Shown in pieces: positions 1 through 5,728 of a stretch of DNA of 7,969 nucleotides. Position 1 is the stretch's first letter; each line of letters opens with the position of its first letter. Source of the stretch: Ignavibacteria bacterium (GTDB lineage: Bacteria > Bacteroidota > Ignavibacteria > Kapaibacteriales > UBA4661); the NCBI GenBank assembly GCA_013298375.1, contig JAAFHM010000133.1, positions 2,723 through 10,691 on the forward strand. The letters are read 5' to 3'. Made by a program: the position numbers and the translations under genes. Below the pieces are notes generated by a model. It made no database searches, had not been told where the DNA came from, and worked only from the letters and a program-made list of their open reading frames with translations.

Positions 1-1897
1 AAATGCCGAACAGTCCGATGCCAAATACAGCCGCAATAAAACGCCAAAACGATTCTCCAAAACTTTTATCCTTATCGCTTACTTTGTTTTCCAATGCTAC
101 TTTTGGAACGTCAGAGGCACGTAATTCTAACAATTCTTTTTCCATTAACTTATTTCTGGTTTCATAGTCCTGCTGTATATGCAGAAACCATTGACTTTGC
201 CAGTTTGCTATTTCACGATTTTTCTCTATCTGAGAGCGAATCAAATCCAAATCCGTACGTAGCTGTTTATACTCTTCATTAGCCACGATTTTTTGTCGCT
301 CTTGTTCTTGAGATTGTTCTCGAAGCACCTTTTCTACAGCAAGTGCAAAGGCTTTATCACCCTCTTGTGCAGATTCGTTGAGTATCATGATTGCTTCGGC
401 GGAAGTGTTTGCCAAACGACCGAGTAAACGAGCATACTCATCCACATTATCGTTCGAGTGAAGGCGTAAAGCCTTATCAAATTCTAAGAGCATCTCCTTT
501 GTAGGAAGATGTGCAATAACAGTTTGTGCGATAATCTCGTGCAAACCCAGATTAGCTACGATTGAATTTAGTTCTTTGGGCTTAACTAGCCATAAGCGAC
601 TTGCTAATCCTTCAGGCGTAATGATTTCAGTTATTTTACCATTTCCAACTCTCTCCCGATTAAAAAAGTAGAGCCTATCATTGGGGGACACAAACCAGAA
701 ATGAGCTTTACGAAACATAGAAACGTACCCATTCCTTTTGTGCCGTATGTAATAATATGCAGCTACATCATGAAAAGCATTATAGCTATTACCATTTTGA
801 CGTTCTTGCGTAAGATTGGAAAAATCTTCTGATTGTTCAGTCTTGTCTTTAATTGCTTCTGGGACAATTTCAATCTTTGCCTTCAAATCTTCTGCAATAC
901 GATGTTCGAGATTGTACATGAGGTTTTCCAACCATGTTTTATCTAAATGCCGACGATGACAAGCATAGGCAACATCTCCTCTATGAGCTACATACGAGGT
1001 TGGGCTGGAAAAATTTTCCACAGCTTTTTTTAAGATACCCTCTATTTCATCAATGGTAATATCAAGAACCGCTATGGTAGCACCCGACTGATGAATTATT
1101 TCAATTAACTCACGTGCTGGCACGGTCTCTTCAGGAATTTGTAGATCCAAGGCGCACAAGATGAAAGCTGTATCTAAGTAATAGACCACATTCGGTGTGT
1201 TTTGAGATTCTGAGGCAACATCAATTTCTGATTCCAAGTAAGAAGCGATAATACTACCAAGATATATATCTTGCATACCACGATATGCAATCGGGTCTTT
1301 TTGCCTGATAAGCTCCAAATATCGCACGTGATACTCGTATTCTTGTATTTCAAATTCGACAGGACGAGCGTTATCGGCAAAATAACTGCTAAGAATTTTT
1401 TTGTTTAGATCAAGGAATTTGGAAAAACTGCATAACTCAGCAGGTAAGTGTACACCTTCTCTTTCAAGAAAGACTTTAAAACTTTCTTCAATTTTATTGG
1501 CAATAAATTTTTGATTATCATACATCTCATCATAATCCACAAAGGCGTACTCGCCGATTGAAAACTTACCCTTGTGATAAGTAAAACTGTGCTTTTGGCG
1601 TTCATTTTTTGACCAAGTTGTCGCTATGAAAGCCAACATTTTACGGACAATCAGTTGAGGGATATTTAATCCATAAAATTCGTAAACAAGGCTTTGAATG
1701 TCTGTATCTTTTCCCTGAAACGCTCCAGAAGAACCTAATTGCCGTTGCCGTCGAGAATACTCACTGAGTGCTTTCAGGCAAATAGGTATATATACACCTT
1801 GAAAAAGGTCTTGGCTATTATTATTTAACGTTGCAAGGAAAGCATATGCAACAAGGTTATTCTGTGAAGTATGAGCGATTTGTACAGCTTGAGTCAT
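1..1897 (-). CDS. PIN-domain nuclease-like protein with C-terminal coiled coil and membrane anchor (3' end beyond window)
   Basis: The frame starts at ATG 1897 and stays open for 632 codons to the left edge, so the stop lies outside the window. Residues 1-230 are a helical region I do not recognise. Residues about 236-410 look like a PIN-type metal-dependent RNase core: a hydrophobic strand ending VVYYLDTAF (Asp242), a strand and helix with DITIDEIEG (Asp283, Glu284, Glu286), FHDVAAYYYIR (Asp377), and FWFVSPNDRLYFF (Asp407). That spacing of acidic residues is what PIN nucleases use to hold catalytic metal. Residues about 500-600 are rich in Glu, Lys, Gln and Arg and probably form a coiled coil. 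Residues 613-632 (FWRFIAAVFGIGLFGI) begin a hydrophobic segment, likely a membrane anchor. There is no clear Shine-Dalgarno. The gene is separated from its upstream neighbour by a terminator, so it is probably transcribed alone. The reading frame is certain; the PIN call is from motif pattern; a defence or RNA-cleaving toxin role is inference. Confidence 0.85.
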   Translation of the reverse strand, partial: MTQAVQIAHTSQNNLVAYAFLATLNNNSQDLFQGVYIPICLKALSEYSRRQRQLGSSGAFQGKDTDIQSLVYEFYGLNIPQLIVRKMLAFIATTWSKNERQKHSFTYHKGKFSIGEYAFVDYDEMYDNQKFIANKIEESFKVFLEREGVHLPAELCSFSKFLDLNKKILSSYFADNARPVEFEIQEYEYHVRYLELIRQKDPIAYRGMQDIYLGSIIASYLESEIDVASESQNTPNVVYYLDTAFILCALDLQIPEETVPARELIEIIHQSGATIAVLDITIDEIEGILKKAVENFSSPTSYVAHRGDVAYACHRRHLDKTWLENLMYNLEHRIAEDLKAKIEIVPEAIKDKTEQSEDFSNLTQERQNGNSYNAFHDVAAYYYIRHKRNGYVSMFRKAHFWFVSPNDRLYFFNRERVGNGKITEIITPEGLASRLWLVKPKELNSIVANLGLHEIIAQTVIAHLPTKEMLLEFDKALRLHSNDNVDEYARLLGRLANTSAEAIMILNESAQEGDKAFALAVEKVLREQSQEQERQKIVANEEYKQLRTDLDLIRSQIEKNREIANWQSQWFLHIQQDYETRNKLMEKELLELRASDVPKVALENKVSDKDKSFGESFWRFIAAVFGIGLFGI

Positions 1898-1923
1898 AAA
1901 GTTTTAGAACAGGTGAACGCTAA

Positions 1924-1945
1924 AAGCCCGCTTGCGGGCGGGCTT
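1924..1945 (-). terminator. Hairpin terminator after the proline-rich peptide gene
   Basis: An 8-bp perfect GC-rich stem (AAGCCCGC at 1924-1931 pairing with GCGGGCTT at 1938-1945) encloses a 6-base loop. On the minus strand the stem runs into TTTTA. It lies 5 bases beyond the stop of the 62-residue gene and 26 bases before the start of the PIN-type gene. It should therefore end the upstream cassette and make the PIN gene a separate unit. The T-run is short, so termination may be incomplete. Confidence 0.75.
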
Positions 1946-1950
1946 CATTG

Positions 1951-2139
1951 TTATCGTGCGGATGATGTTTGCTGTGTGCCGGAAGGCGCAGTTTGCGTCG
2001 TCGTCGGCTCAGGTTTTGGCGGTTTCACGGGCGGCATCGGCGCAGTAACGCGAATAGTCGGAAGGTTTTTATATTCGCTGAAATCTGCCGTGCTGCCTGT
2101 ACGCGGGTCGGTGTAACGGATGGATTGATTGTGTGCCAT
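1951..2139 (-). CDS. Small proline/threonine-rich protein of unknown function (62 aa)
   Basis: I do not recognise a named family. The start at ATG 2139 is chosen because a strong Shine-Dalgarno (AAAGGAG, about 10 bases upstream) precedes it; a TTG at 2187 would lengthen the protein by 16 residues but has no such support. The N-terminal half (IRYTDPRTGSTADF, then LPTIRVTAP) looks like a short folded or strand-forming segment. The C-terminal half (PPVKPPKPEP followed by Thr/Gln/Ser-rich sequence) should be disordered. There is no signal peptide or membrane helix. It follows the two-helix membrane protein gene by 44 bases and is closed by a terminator, so the two are very likely co-transcribed. 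A role as partner, adaptor or regulator of the membrane protein is inference from position only. Confidence 0.72.
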   Translation of the reverse strand: MAHNQSIRYTDPRTGSTADFSEYKNLPTIRVTAPMPPVKPPKPEPTTTQTAPSGTQQTSSAR

Positions 2140-2148
2140 GATTTTTTT

Positions 2149-2157
2149 GCTCCTTTG
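2149..2157 (-). promoter_or_regulatory. Strong ribosome binding site deciding the start of the 62-aa gene
   Basis: On the minus strand CAAAGGAGC sits about 10 bases before ATG 2139. It is the clearest Shine-Dalgarno in the window, where most genes lack one, and it favours ATG 2139 over the longer TTG-initiated frame. It suggests this peptide is translated independently and efficiently. Confidence 0.7.
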
Positions 2158-2183
2158 GAGGTATGATACCTCAATATCAGTGT

Positions 2184-2687
2184 TCAATAATTGTTTTCAG
2201 AATACTGGTTTGCATCGGATGTTGCAAGTTGCAGTAATTTCTCATTTTTGGGAAGGATAAAATCGGAAAAATGCTTTTTGTCCGCTTGCATGATGCGCTC
2301 TTTTATCTCAATCGTCAAATCGTGGATTTCTTTTTCCGTTAGCTTGCCTTCGCGGACATCGTACCAATGGCGTTCGATAAACAGCGAAATATCTTGCAGT
2401 TCACTTATCAGTCCGAAAATATGCTTCATGTTCTTTTGGTAGGGGAGAAATGGCTTGATTGCTGTTACCACTTGTGAAAGAACGATAATCGTTCCCCACA
2501 CAAACGGATATTGTTGCACCAAAACCCATGTCGCCAAACTGCCTGTGGAAACAACCGCCAAGACCATTTCTAACCAACGGTTGACCCGTTCATATCGTTC
2601 ATGATATTTTTGCAGGTACAAGATTTGACCTTTGGTTTGCACCAATTCTTGCCAATACTTTTCTTGATAGGTTTTGCTGCTTTCCAT
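2184..2687 (-). CDS. Two-transmembrane-helix protein, SLATT-like (167 aa)
   Basis: The layout is an amphipathic N-terminal helix rich in Tyr, Glu and Lys (residues 1-38), two closely spaced membrane helices (about 39-57 and 61-78) joined by a very short turn, and a charged helical cytoplasmic tail (about 85-140, including ERHWYDVREGKLTEKEI). A membrane hairpin with helical flanks is the architecture of SLATT-type effectors (SMODS and SLOG-associating two-TM domains), which are thought to perturb membranes in anti-phage systems. The resemblance is architectural plus my recollection of similar Bacteroidota proteins; no diagnostic motif proves it. The start at ATG 2687 has no convincing Shine-Dalgarno, but a TAnnTTTG match lies about 38 bases upstream. 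The 62-residue proline-rich gene follows 44 bases after the stop. No nucleotide-sensing or SLOG gene is visible beside it, so any trigger is unknown. Confidence 0.75.
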   Translation of the reverse strand: MESSKTYQEKYWQELVQTKGQILYLQKYHERYERVNRWLEMVLAVVSTGSLATWVLVQQYPFVWGTIIVLSQVVTAIKPFLPYQKNMKHIFGLISELQDISLFIERHWYDVREGKLTEKEIHDLTIEIKERIMQADKKHFSDFILPKNEKLLQLATSDANQYSENNY

Positions 2688-2724
2688 TGCCTACACTTTG
2701 GTTAGAACACGAACATATACTCCA

Positions 2725-2732
2725 CAAATGTA
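2725..2732 (-). promoter_or_regulatory. Candidate -7 promoter element for the two-TM/proline-rich cassette
   Basis: On the minus strand this reads TACATTTG, an exact match to the Bacteroidota -7 consensus TAnnTTTG. It is placed about 38 bases before ATG 2687, giving a leader of roughly 30 bases. A weak -33 candidate (CTTG) lies 21 bases further upstream. A match this short can occur by chance, and it depends on the organism being Bacteroidota-like. Confidence 0.35.
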
Positions 2733-2780
2733 CGAATTTTGCAAGCATTTCAGCAAGGAAAATAGGGACATCGTGCAAGC

Positions 2781-3035
2781 TCACTTCAACACCGCCTTCT
2801 TCCGCCCCAGACTATCCAGAAAAAAGAGCGAAGCATTGCCCGCCGCATCCACACTCATTTCCGCCCGCACACGACCGACGGAATCACGTAGCACAAACTT
2901 CCGCGCTTCCACCGTGCGCTGGAACGATGGACGCAGGGCAGTGATGATGAGCGATGCAGCAATCACCGCTGTTATGGAGCAGAGAAGCCACATCAAACGA
3001 ATCAATACTCTCAAACTTTCTCGGAGGTGAAACAT
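2781..3035 (-). CDS. Small single-pass membrane protein with duplicated F-x-L-x-D-S-x-G-R motif (84 aa)
   Basis: The protein has one hydrophobic helix (about residues 11-34) after a short basic N-terminus, then a small soluble domain probably facing the periplasm. That domain holds two related units: FVLRDSVGRVRAEM (47-60) and LFFLDSLGRKKAVL (70-83). They share the pattern hydrophobic-x-L-x-D-S-x-G-R-x-(R/K)-A and probably form paired beta hairpins. Small envelope proteins with repeats of this 'D-x-x-G-x-x-R-A' kind occur in many bacteria, but I know no assigned function. ATG 3035 is preferred; a TTG at 3044 would add three residues. It is divergent from the Crp/Fnr-type gene across 87 bases, so shared regulation is possible. 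The stop lies 93 bases before the two-TM gene on the same strand. Coding is likely from the motif duplication and hydrophobic pattern. Confidence 0.7.
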   Translation of the reverse strand: MFHLRESLRVLIRLMWLLCSITAVIAASLIITALRPSFQRTVEARKFVLRDSVGRVRAEMSVDAAGNASLFFLDSLGRKKAVLK

Positions 3036-3077
3036 AGCAATCAAAATAGTTTTCTTGGCTAATGAATGGAAGTTGTC

Positions 3078-3085
3078 TTATTTTG
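3078..3085 (+). promoter_or_regulatory. Candidate -7 promoter element for the Crp/Fnr-type gene
   Basis: TTATTTTG matches 7 of 8 positions of TAnnTTTG, and CTTG lies 20 bases upstream as a possible -33 element. Transcription would start near 3092. That would exclude the ATG at 3066 and agree with translation from ATG 3123. The support is weak and rests on consensus similarity only. Confidence 0.3.
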
Positions 3086-3122
3086 CTTGAGCCTCACATA
3101 CTTCCAATCTTCCCAACAGCAA

Positions 3123-3674
3123 ATGTTTTACAATATCGTTCTTGAAACGCTTGGCAACGACGCACAAGCACTACAAGCACTCATGGATATTACCGAGCGG
3201 CGGACATACGCGCAAGGGGAGATATTTGTCCGTGCAGGTGTGGCTGCAAACACGGTGTTTTTTGTTGAAAAAGGTCTTTGCCGCTTGTTCTACTACAAAG
3301 ACGATAAAGAGGTTACAGCGTGGTTTGCCTTTGAAAATACGACGCTTGCAACGCTCAGTTTTCTTGCCCAAACGCCGAATGATGAGTATTTGCAAGCCCT
3401 GGAGCCTTCTACAATTATTGCTGTTCCTTACAAAGATCTGCAAAACCTGTATTTGCGCTATCCCGCAATTGAGCGGTTGGGCAGAACGCAGCTAGAACAA
3501 ATGATGTTGCATCTTGGACAGCGACTAAAATCCCTCCAATTCTACACTGCAAAAGAGCGTTATCAAGAGCTTCTCCATGCCTTTCCGAGCCTGCCGCAGC
3601 GCGTTCCGCAGCATTATATTGCCTCATTTTTGGGTATCACGCCGGAAACCTTGAGCCGCATTCGTGCTTCTTGA
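3123..3674 (+). CDS. Crp/Fnr-family transcriptional regulator (183 aa)
   Basis: A predicted cytoplasmic DNA-binding regulator. Residues about 27-105 form a cyclic-nucleotide-binding-type beta barrel (YAQGEIFVRAG, then FFVEKGLCRLFYY with the conserved Gly51). A long dimerisation helix follows (about 110-140), then a C-terminal helix-turn-helix (PQHYIASFLGITPETLSRIR, 162-181). Length and abrupt end after the recognition helix are normal for Bacteroidota members. The usual phosphate-binding cassette with G-E and a later Arg is not evident around residues 76-95, so canonical cAMP binding is doubtful, and there is no N-terminal cysteine cluster for an Fnr-type iron-sulfur centre. ATG 3123 is preferred over an in-frame ATG at 3066 because the extra 19 residues do not look like part of the fold. 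The oxygenase fusion gene starts 69 bases downstream on the same strand, suggesting it is the target. Confidence 0.9.
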   Translation: MFYNIVLETLGNDAQALQALMDITERRTYAQGEIFVRAGVAANTVFFVEKGLCRLFYYKDDKEVTAWFAFENTTLATLSFLAQTPNDEYLQALEPSTIIAVPYKDLQNLYLRYPAIERLGRTQLEQMMLHLGQRLKSLQFYTAKERYQELLHAFPSLPQRVPQHYIASFLGITPETLSRIRAS

Positions 3675-3718
3675 TAAATGTCAATGTGTAGGGGAAATGA
3701 ATTATCGAATTTTGTAGA

Positions 3719-3729
3719 ATCATTATGAT
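3719..3729. promoter_or_regulatory. Possible operator palindrome upstream of the hydroxylase fusion
   Basis: ATCAT-T-ATGAT is a palindrome with 5-base arms around one central base, ending 14 bases before ATG 3744 and 45 bases after the regulator's stop. Dimeric Crp/Fnr proteins bind palindromes, but this one is shorter than a classical 14-16 base site and could be chance in AT-rich sequence. Confidence 0.2.
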
Positions 3730-3743
3730 GACACAACTATTCG

Positions 3744-5603
3744 ATGTTTCACCTTTTTCTCCGCATTATGAATACCTTTCGTGAATTTATCTCGCACTAT
3801 CCGTTATCGCTTTTAACGGAAGTATCTATCTATAGCATTGTCCTCATCACCGCGTATCTCGTTGTCTGGCGGTGGCTCAAACCTCGTTTGCAATCATGGC
3901 GTATCCAAGTTCGGCAGCGTGCCGATATTGCACAACTACGTTCCGAGATAGGACATTCTCTCACAACGTTGCTGATATTTGCTCTCTTTGATTGCCTTAT
4001 ACTATTTCTTTATGAGCGTGGCGCGACGAAAATGTATATGGATGTCCAGCAATACCCGTTACTTCTCGCTTTTGGAAGTTTTTTTCTGATGATGGTCGTG
4101 GATGATATGTGTTTTTATTGGATTCATCGCACGTTGCATCATCCTACGGTCTATCGCTATGTTCACGCTGTTCATCACGAAAGCATAGATACTACGCCAT
4201 TTACATCGCTTTCATTTCATATCGGCGAAGCGTCGGTGCTGACGCTTTGGATAGTGCCGCTCGTGGCTGTTGTGCCGTTGTATATGCCGGCAATGTTTCT
4301 GTTTCAGGTCTATGCCGCTTTCAACAACCTCATCGGTCATATTGGCTACGAGTTTTATCCGCGCTGGTTCGCGCAGAATCCCATTTTGAAGTGGAAAACA
4401 ACGTCCACGCATCACAATATGCATCACTCCAAATTTAACGGCAATTACGGCTTGCATTTTCGCGTTTGGGACAAAATCTGCGGGACGGAATTTCACGACT
4501 ACGAACAAACGTTTGCTATCATGCAAGACCGCAAGGAAAAGCTGGTAGAGACTAGCTTTTTGCCCCTCACCATAGCGAACATTACTGACGAAACTCCTCT
4601 AGCTTATACGATTGTTTTTGCCAATGCCGACAAGAGATTTTTCGCCTACAAAGCTGGTCAGCACTGCACGTTGAAAATTACGATGGACGGGAAAGCCTAT
4701 TACCGCACGTTTTCGCTCTCAAGCTCACCGTCGGAGCAAGATAAACTGAGGGTTACGATAAAACGTGTCCATAATGGGCGCATAACCAATTTTATCAAAG
4801 ACAACCTGAGCAATGGTACGGTAATTGAAGCATCTCTACCGACAGGCGCAATGACCTTTGAACCCAATCCGATTCGCCGAGTTCATTATGTGCTCATAGC
4901 AGGCGGGAGCGGCATTACACCACTTTTTTCTATTCTTAAAAGCATACTCGCAGATGAGCCTCATAGCCGTATCTCACTTCTATATGCAAATAGGAATGAA
5001 GCACAAATCATCTTTCGTTCACAGCTCGCAGACCTTATGCAGAGACATTCAGACCGATTGTTCGTTAAGCATATTTTAGACGAACCGATTGCAACAGGGC
5101 AGCAAAATGATACGAAAGGCGGCATTGCTTCTGCCTTGAAGGAACGTTTTGCTGAAGCACCTGTATTGCCAATCGTGGCGTATTTGTGCGGTCCGAAGGG
5201 GATGCTTGATATTGCCAAAGAGCATTTGCATTTTTGGGGTGTTTTGGCAGAAAATATTCGCCAAGAATCCTTTGCTAGCGCGGCTTCTCACCAAGTTCCC
5301 GCAAATCTCGTCGCGCCCGATTGGTCTGCCACCGGCATCATCACACGCGGCGGAGAGCGGCAGGAAATATCCATCGGCAACAACGAAACCATTCTTGCGG
5401 CAGCCGAGCGGCACGAACTGGATTTACCGTACTCTTGTCGGTCGGGTGTTTGCGGTACGTGCAAGGCTCGGTGCGTTTCCGGCAGTGTAACAATGTCCGC
5501 TAACACAGTATTAGATGAGCGTGAACTCAGCGAAGGGTGGATACTCACGTGTCAGGCACTTCCAACAACCGAAAAGTTGGAGATTGTCTATGGAAAATCG
5601 TAG
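3744..5603 (+). CDS. Self-contained fatty acid hydroxylase/sterol desaturase fused to FAD-NAD(P)H reductase and [2Fe-2S] ferredoxin (619 aa)
   Basis: This is a three-part membrane oxygenase. Residues 1-260 are a fatty-acid-hydroxylase/sterol-desaturase domain with several membrane helices and the histidine boxes that bind two irons: HRTLHH (128-133), HAVHH (141-145) and HHNMHH (223-228), followed by the family's NYGLHF and WDKICGTEF. Residues about 268-510 are a ferredoxin-reductase unit: RTFSL (321-325) for FAD, GGSGITP (387-393) for NAD(P)H, and YLCGPKGML near its end. Residues 530-619 are a plant-type ferredoxin with Cys565, Cys570, Cys573 and Cys603 in the usual C-x4-C-x2-C-x29-C spacing. 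Electrons should flow from NAD(P)H to FAD to [2Fe-2S] to di-iron, so no separate partners are needed to hydroxylate or desaturate a lipid. The substrate cannot be read from sequence. ATG 3768 is an alternative start; neither has a clear Shine-Dalgarno. All expected cofactor residues are intact. Confidence 0.93.
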   Translation: MFHLFLRIMNTFREFISHYPLSLLTEVSIYSIVLITAYLVVWRWLKPRLQSWRIQVRQRADIAQLRSEIGHSLTTLLIFALFDCLILFLYERGATKMYMDVQQYPLLLAFGSFFLMMVVDDMCFYWIHRTLHHPTVYRYVHAVHHESIDTTPFTSLSFHIGEASVLTLWIVPLVAVVPLYMPAMFLFQVYAAFNNLIGHIGYEFYPRWFAQNPILKWKTTSTHHNMHHSKFNGNYGLHFRVWDKICGTEFHDYEQTFAIMQDRKEKLVETSFLPLTIANITDETPLAYTIVFANADKRFFAYKAGQHCTLKITMDGKAYYRTFSLSSSPSEQDKLRVTIKRVHNGRITNFIKDNLSNGTVIEASLPTGAMTFEPNPIRRVHYVLIAGGSGITPLFSILKSILADEPHSRISLLYANRNEAQIIFRSQLADLMQRHSDRLFVKHILDEPIATGQQNDTKGGIASALKERFAEAPVLPIVAYLCGPKGMLDIAKEHLHFWGVLAENIRQESFASAASHQVPANLVAPDWSATGIITRGGERQEISIGNNETILAAAERHELDLPYSCRSGVCGTCKARCVSGSVTMSANTVLDERELSEGWILTCQALPTTEKLEIVYGKS

Positions 5604-5670
5604 TAGTGCTTTAGAAGCCGCTTTCTCCATCATGGAACAGCACTTTAACCAAGCAAGCATGAGACGTTAG
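5590..5670 (+). CDS. Possible 26-residue ORF or gene stub overlapping the fusion gene end
   Basis: An ATG at 5590 opens a 26-codon frame that overlaps the last 14 bases of the oxygenase fusion in another frame. The product is amphipathic and looks protein-like (LEAAFSIMEQHF in its middle). A short start overlap is typical of translationally coupled operon genes, so this could be the beginning of a lost downstream gene, cut short where the more AT-rich DNA begins. It is too short to prove coding, and there is no recognisable family. Confidence 0.25.
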   Translation: MENRSSALEAAFSIMEQHFNQASMRR

Positions 5671-5728
5671 TATTCGGATGTATTTGACAAATATAGCCCA
5701 GTTTTTAGTTTTTAATATTTTGAAAAGC

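Noticed and set aside
94..1605. Short ORFs on both strands (94-282 plus, 1174-1380 minus, 1405-1605 minus)
   Set aside because: They lie in other frames within the continuous 632-codon PIN-type gene and show no family features.
1871..2166. Plus-strand ORFs opposite the proline-rich gene
   Set aside because: Antisense shadows of a proline-rich GC-rich segment, which yields Gly/Val- and Arg-rich frames; they also cross the terminator.
2140..2187. Longer TTG-initiated version of the 62-aa protein
   Set aside because: The extension has no ribosome site, while ATG 2139 has a strong one, and the added residues do not look like part of the protein.
3066..3122. N-terminal extension of the Crp/Fnr-type regulator from ATG 3066
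   Set aside because: The 19 extra residues do not fit the family, and the segment overlaps a candidate promoter element.
3142..3495. Alternative frames inside the Crp/Fnr-type gene
   Set aside because: Basic, Cys-rich low-plausibility translations; the regulator frame carries recognisable domain motifs.
5678..5728. N-terminal extension of the alpha/beta hydrolase from ATG 5678
   Set aside because: It would place 17 extra residues before an otherwise ideal signal peptide starting at ATG 5729.
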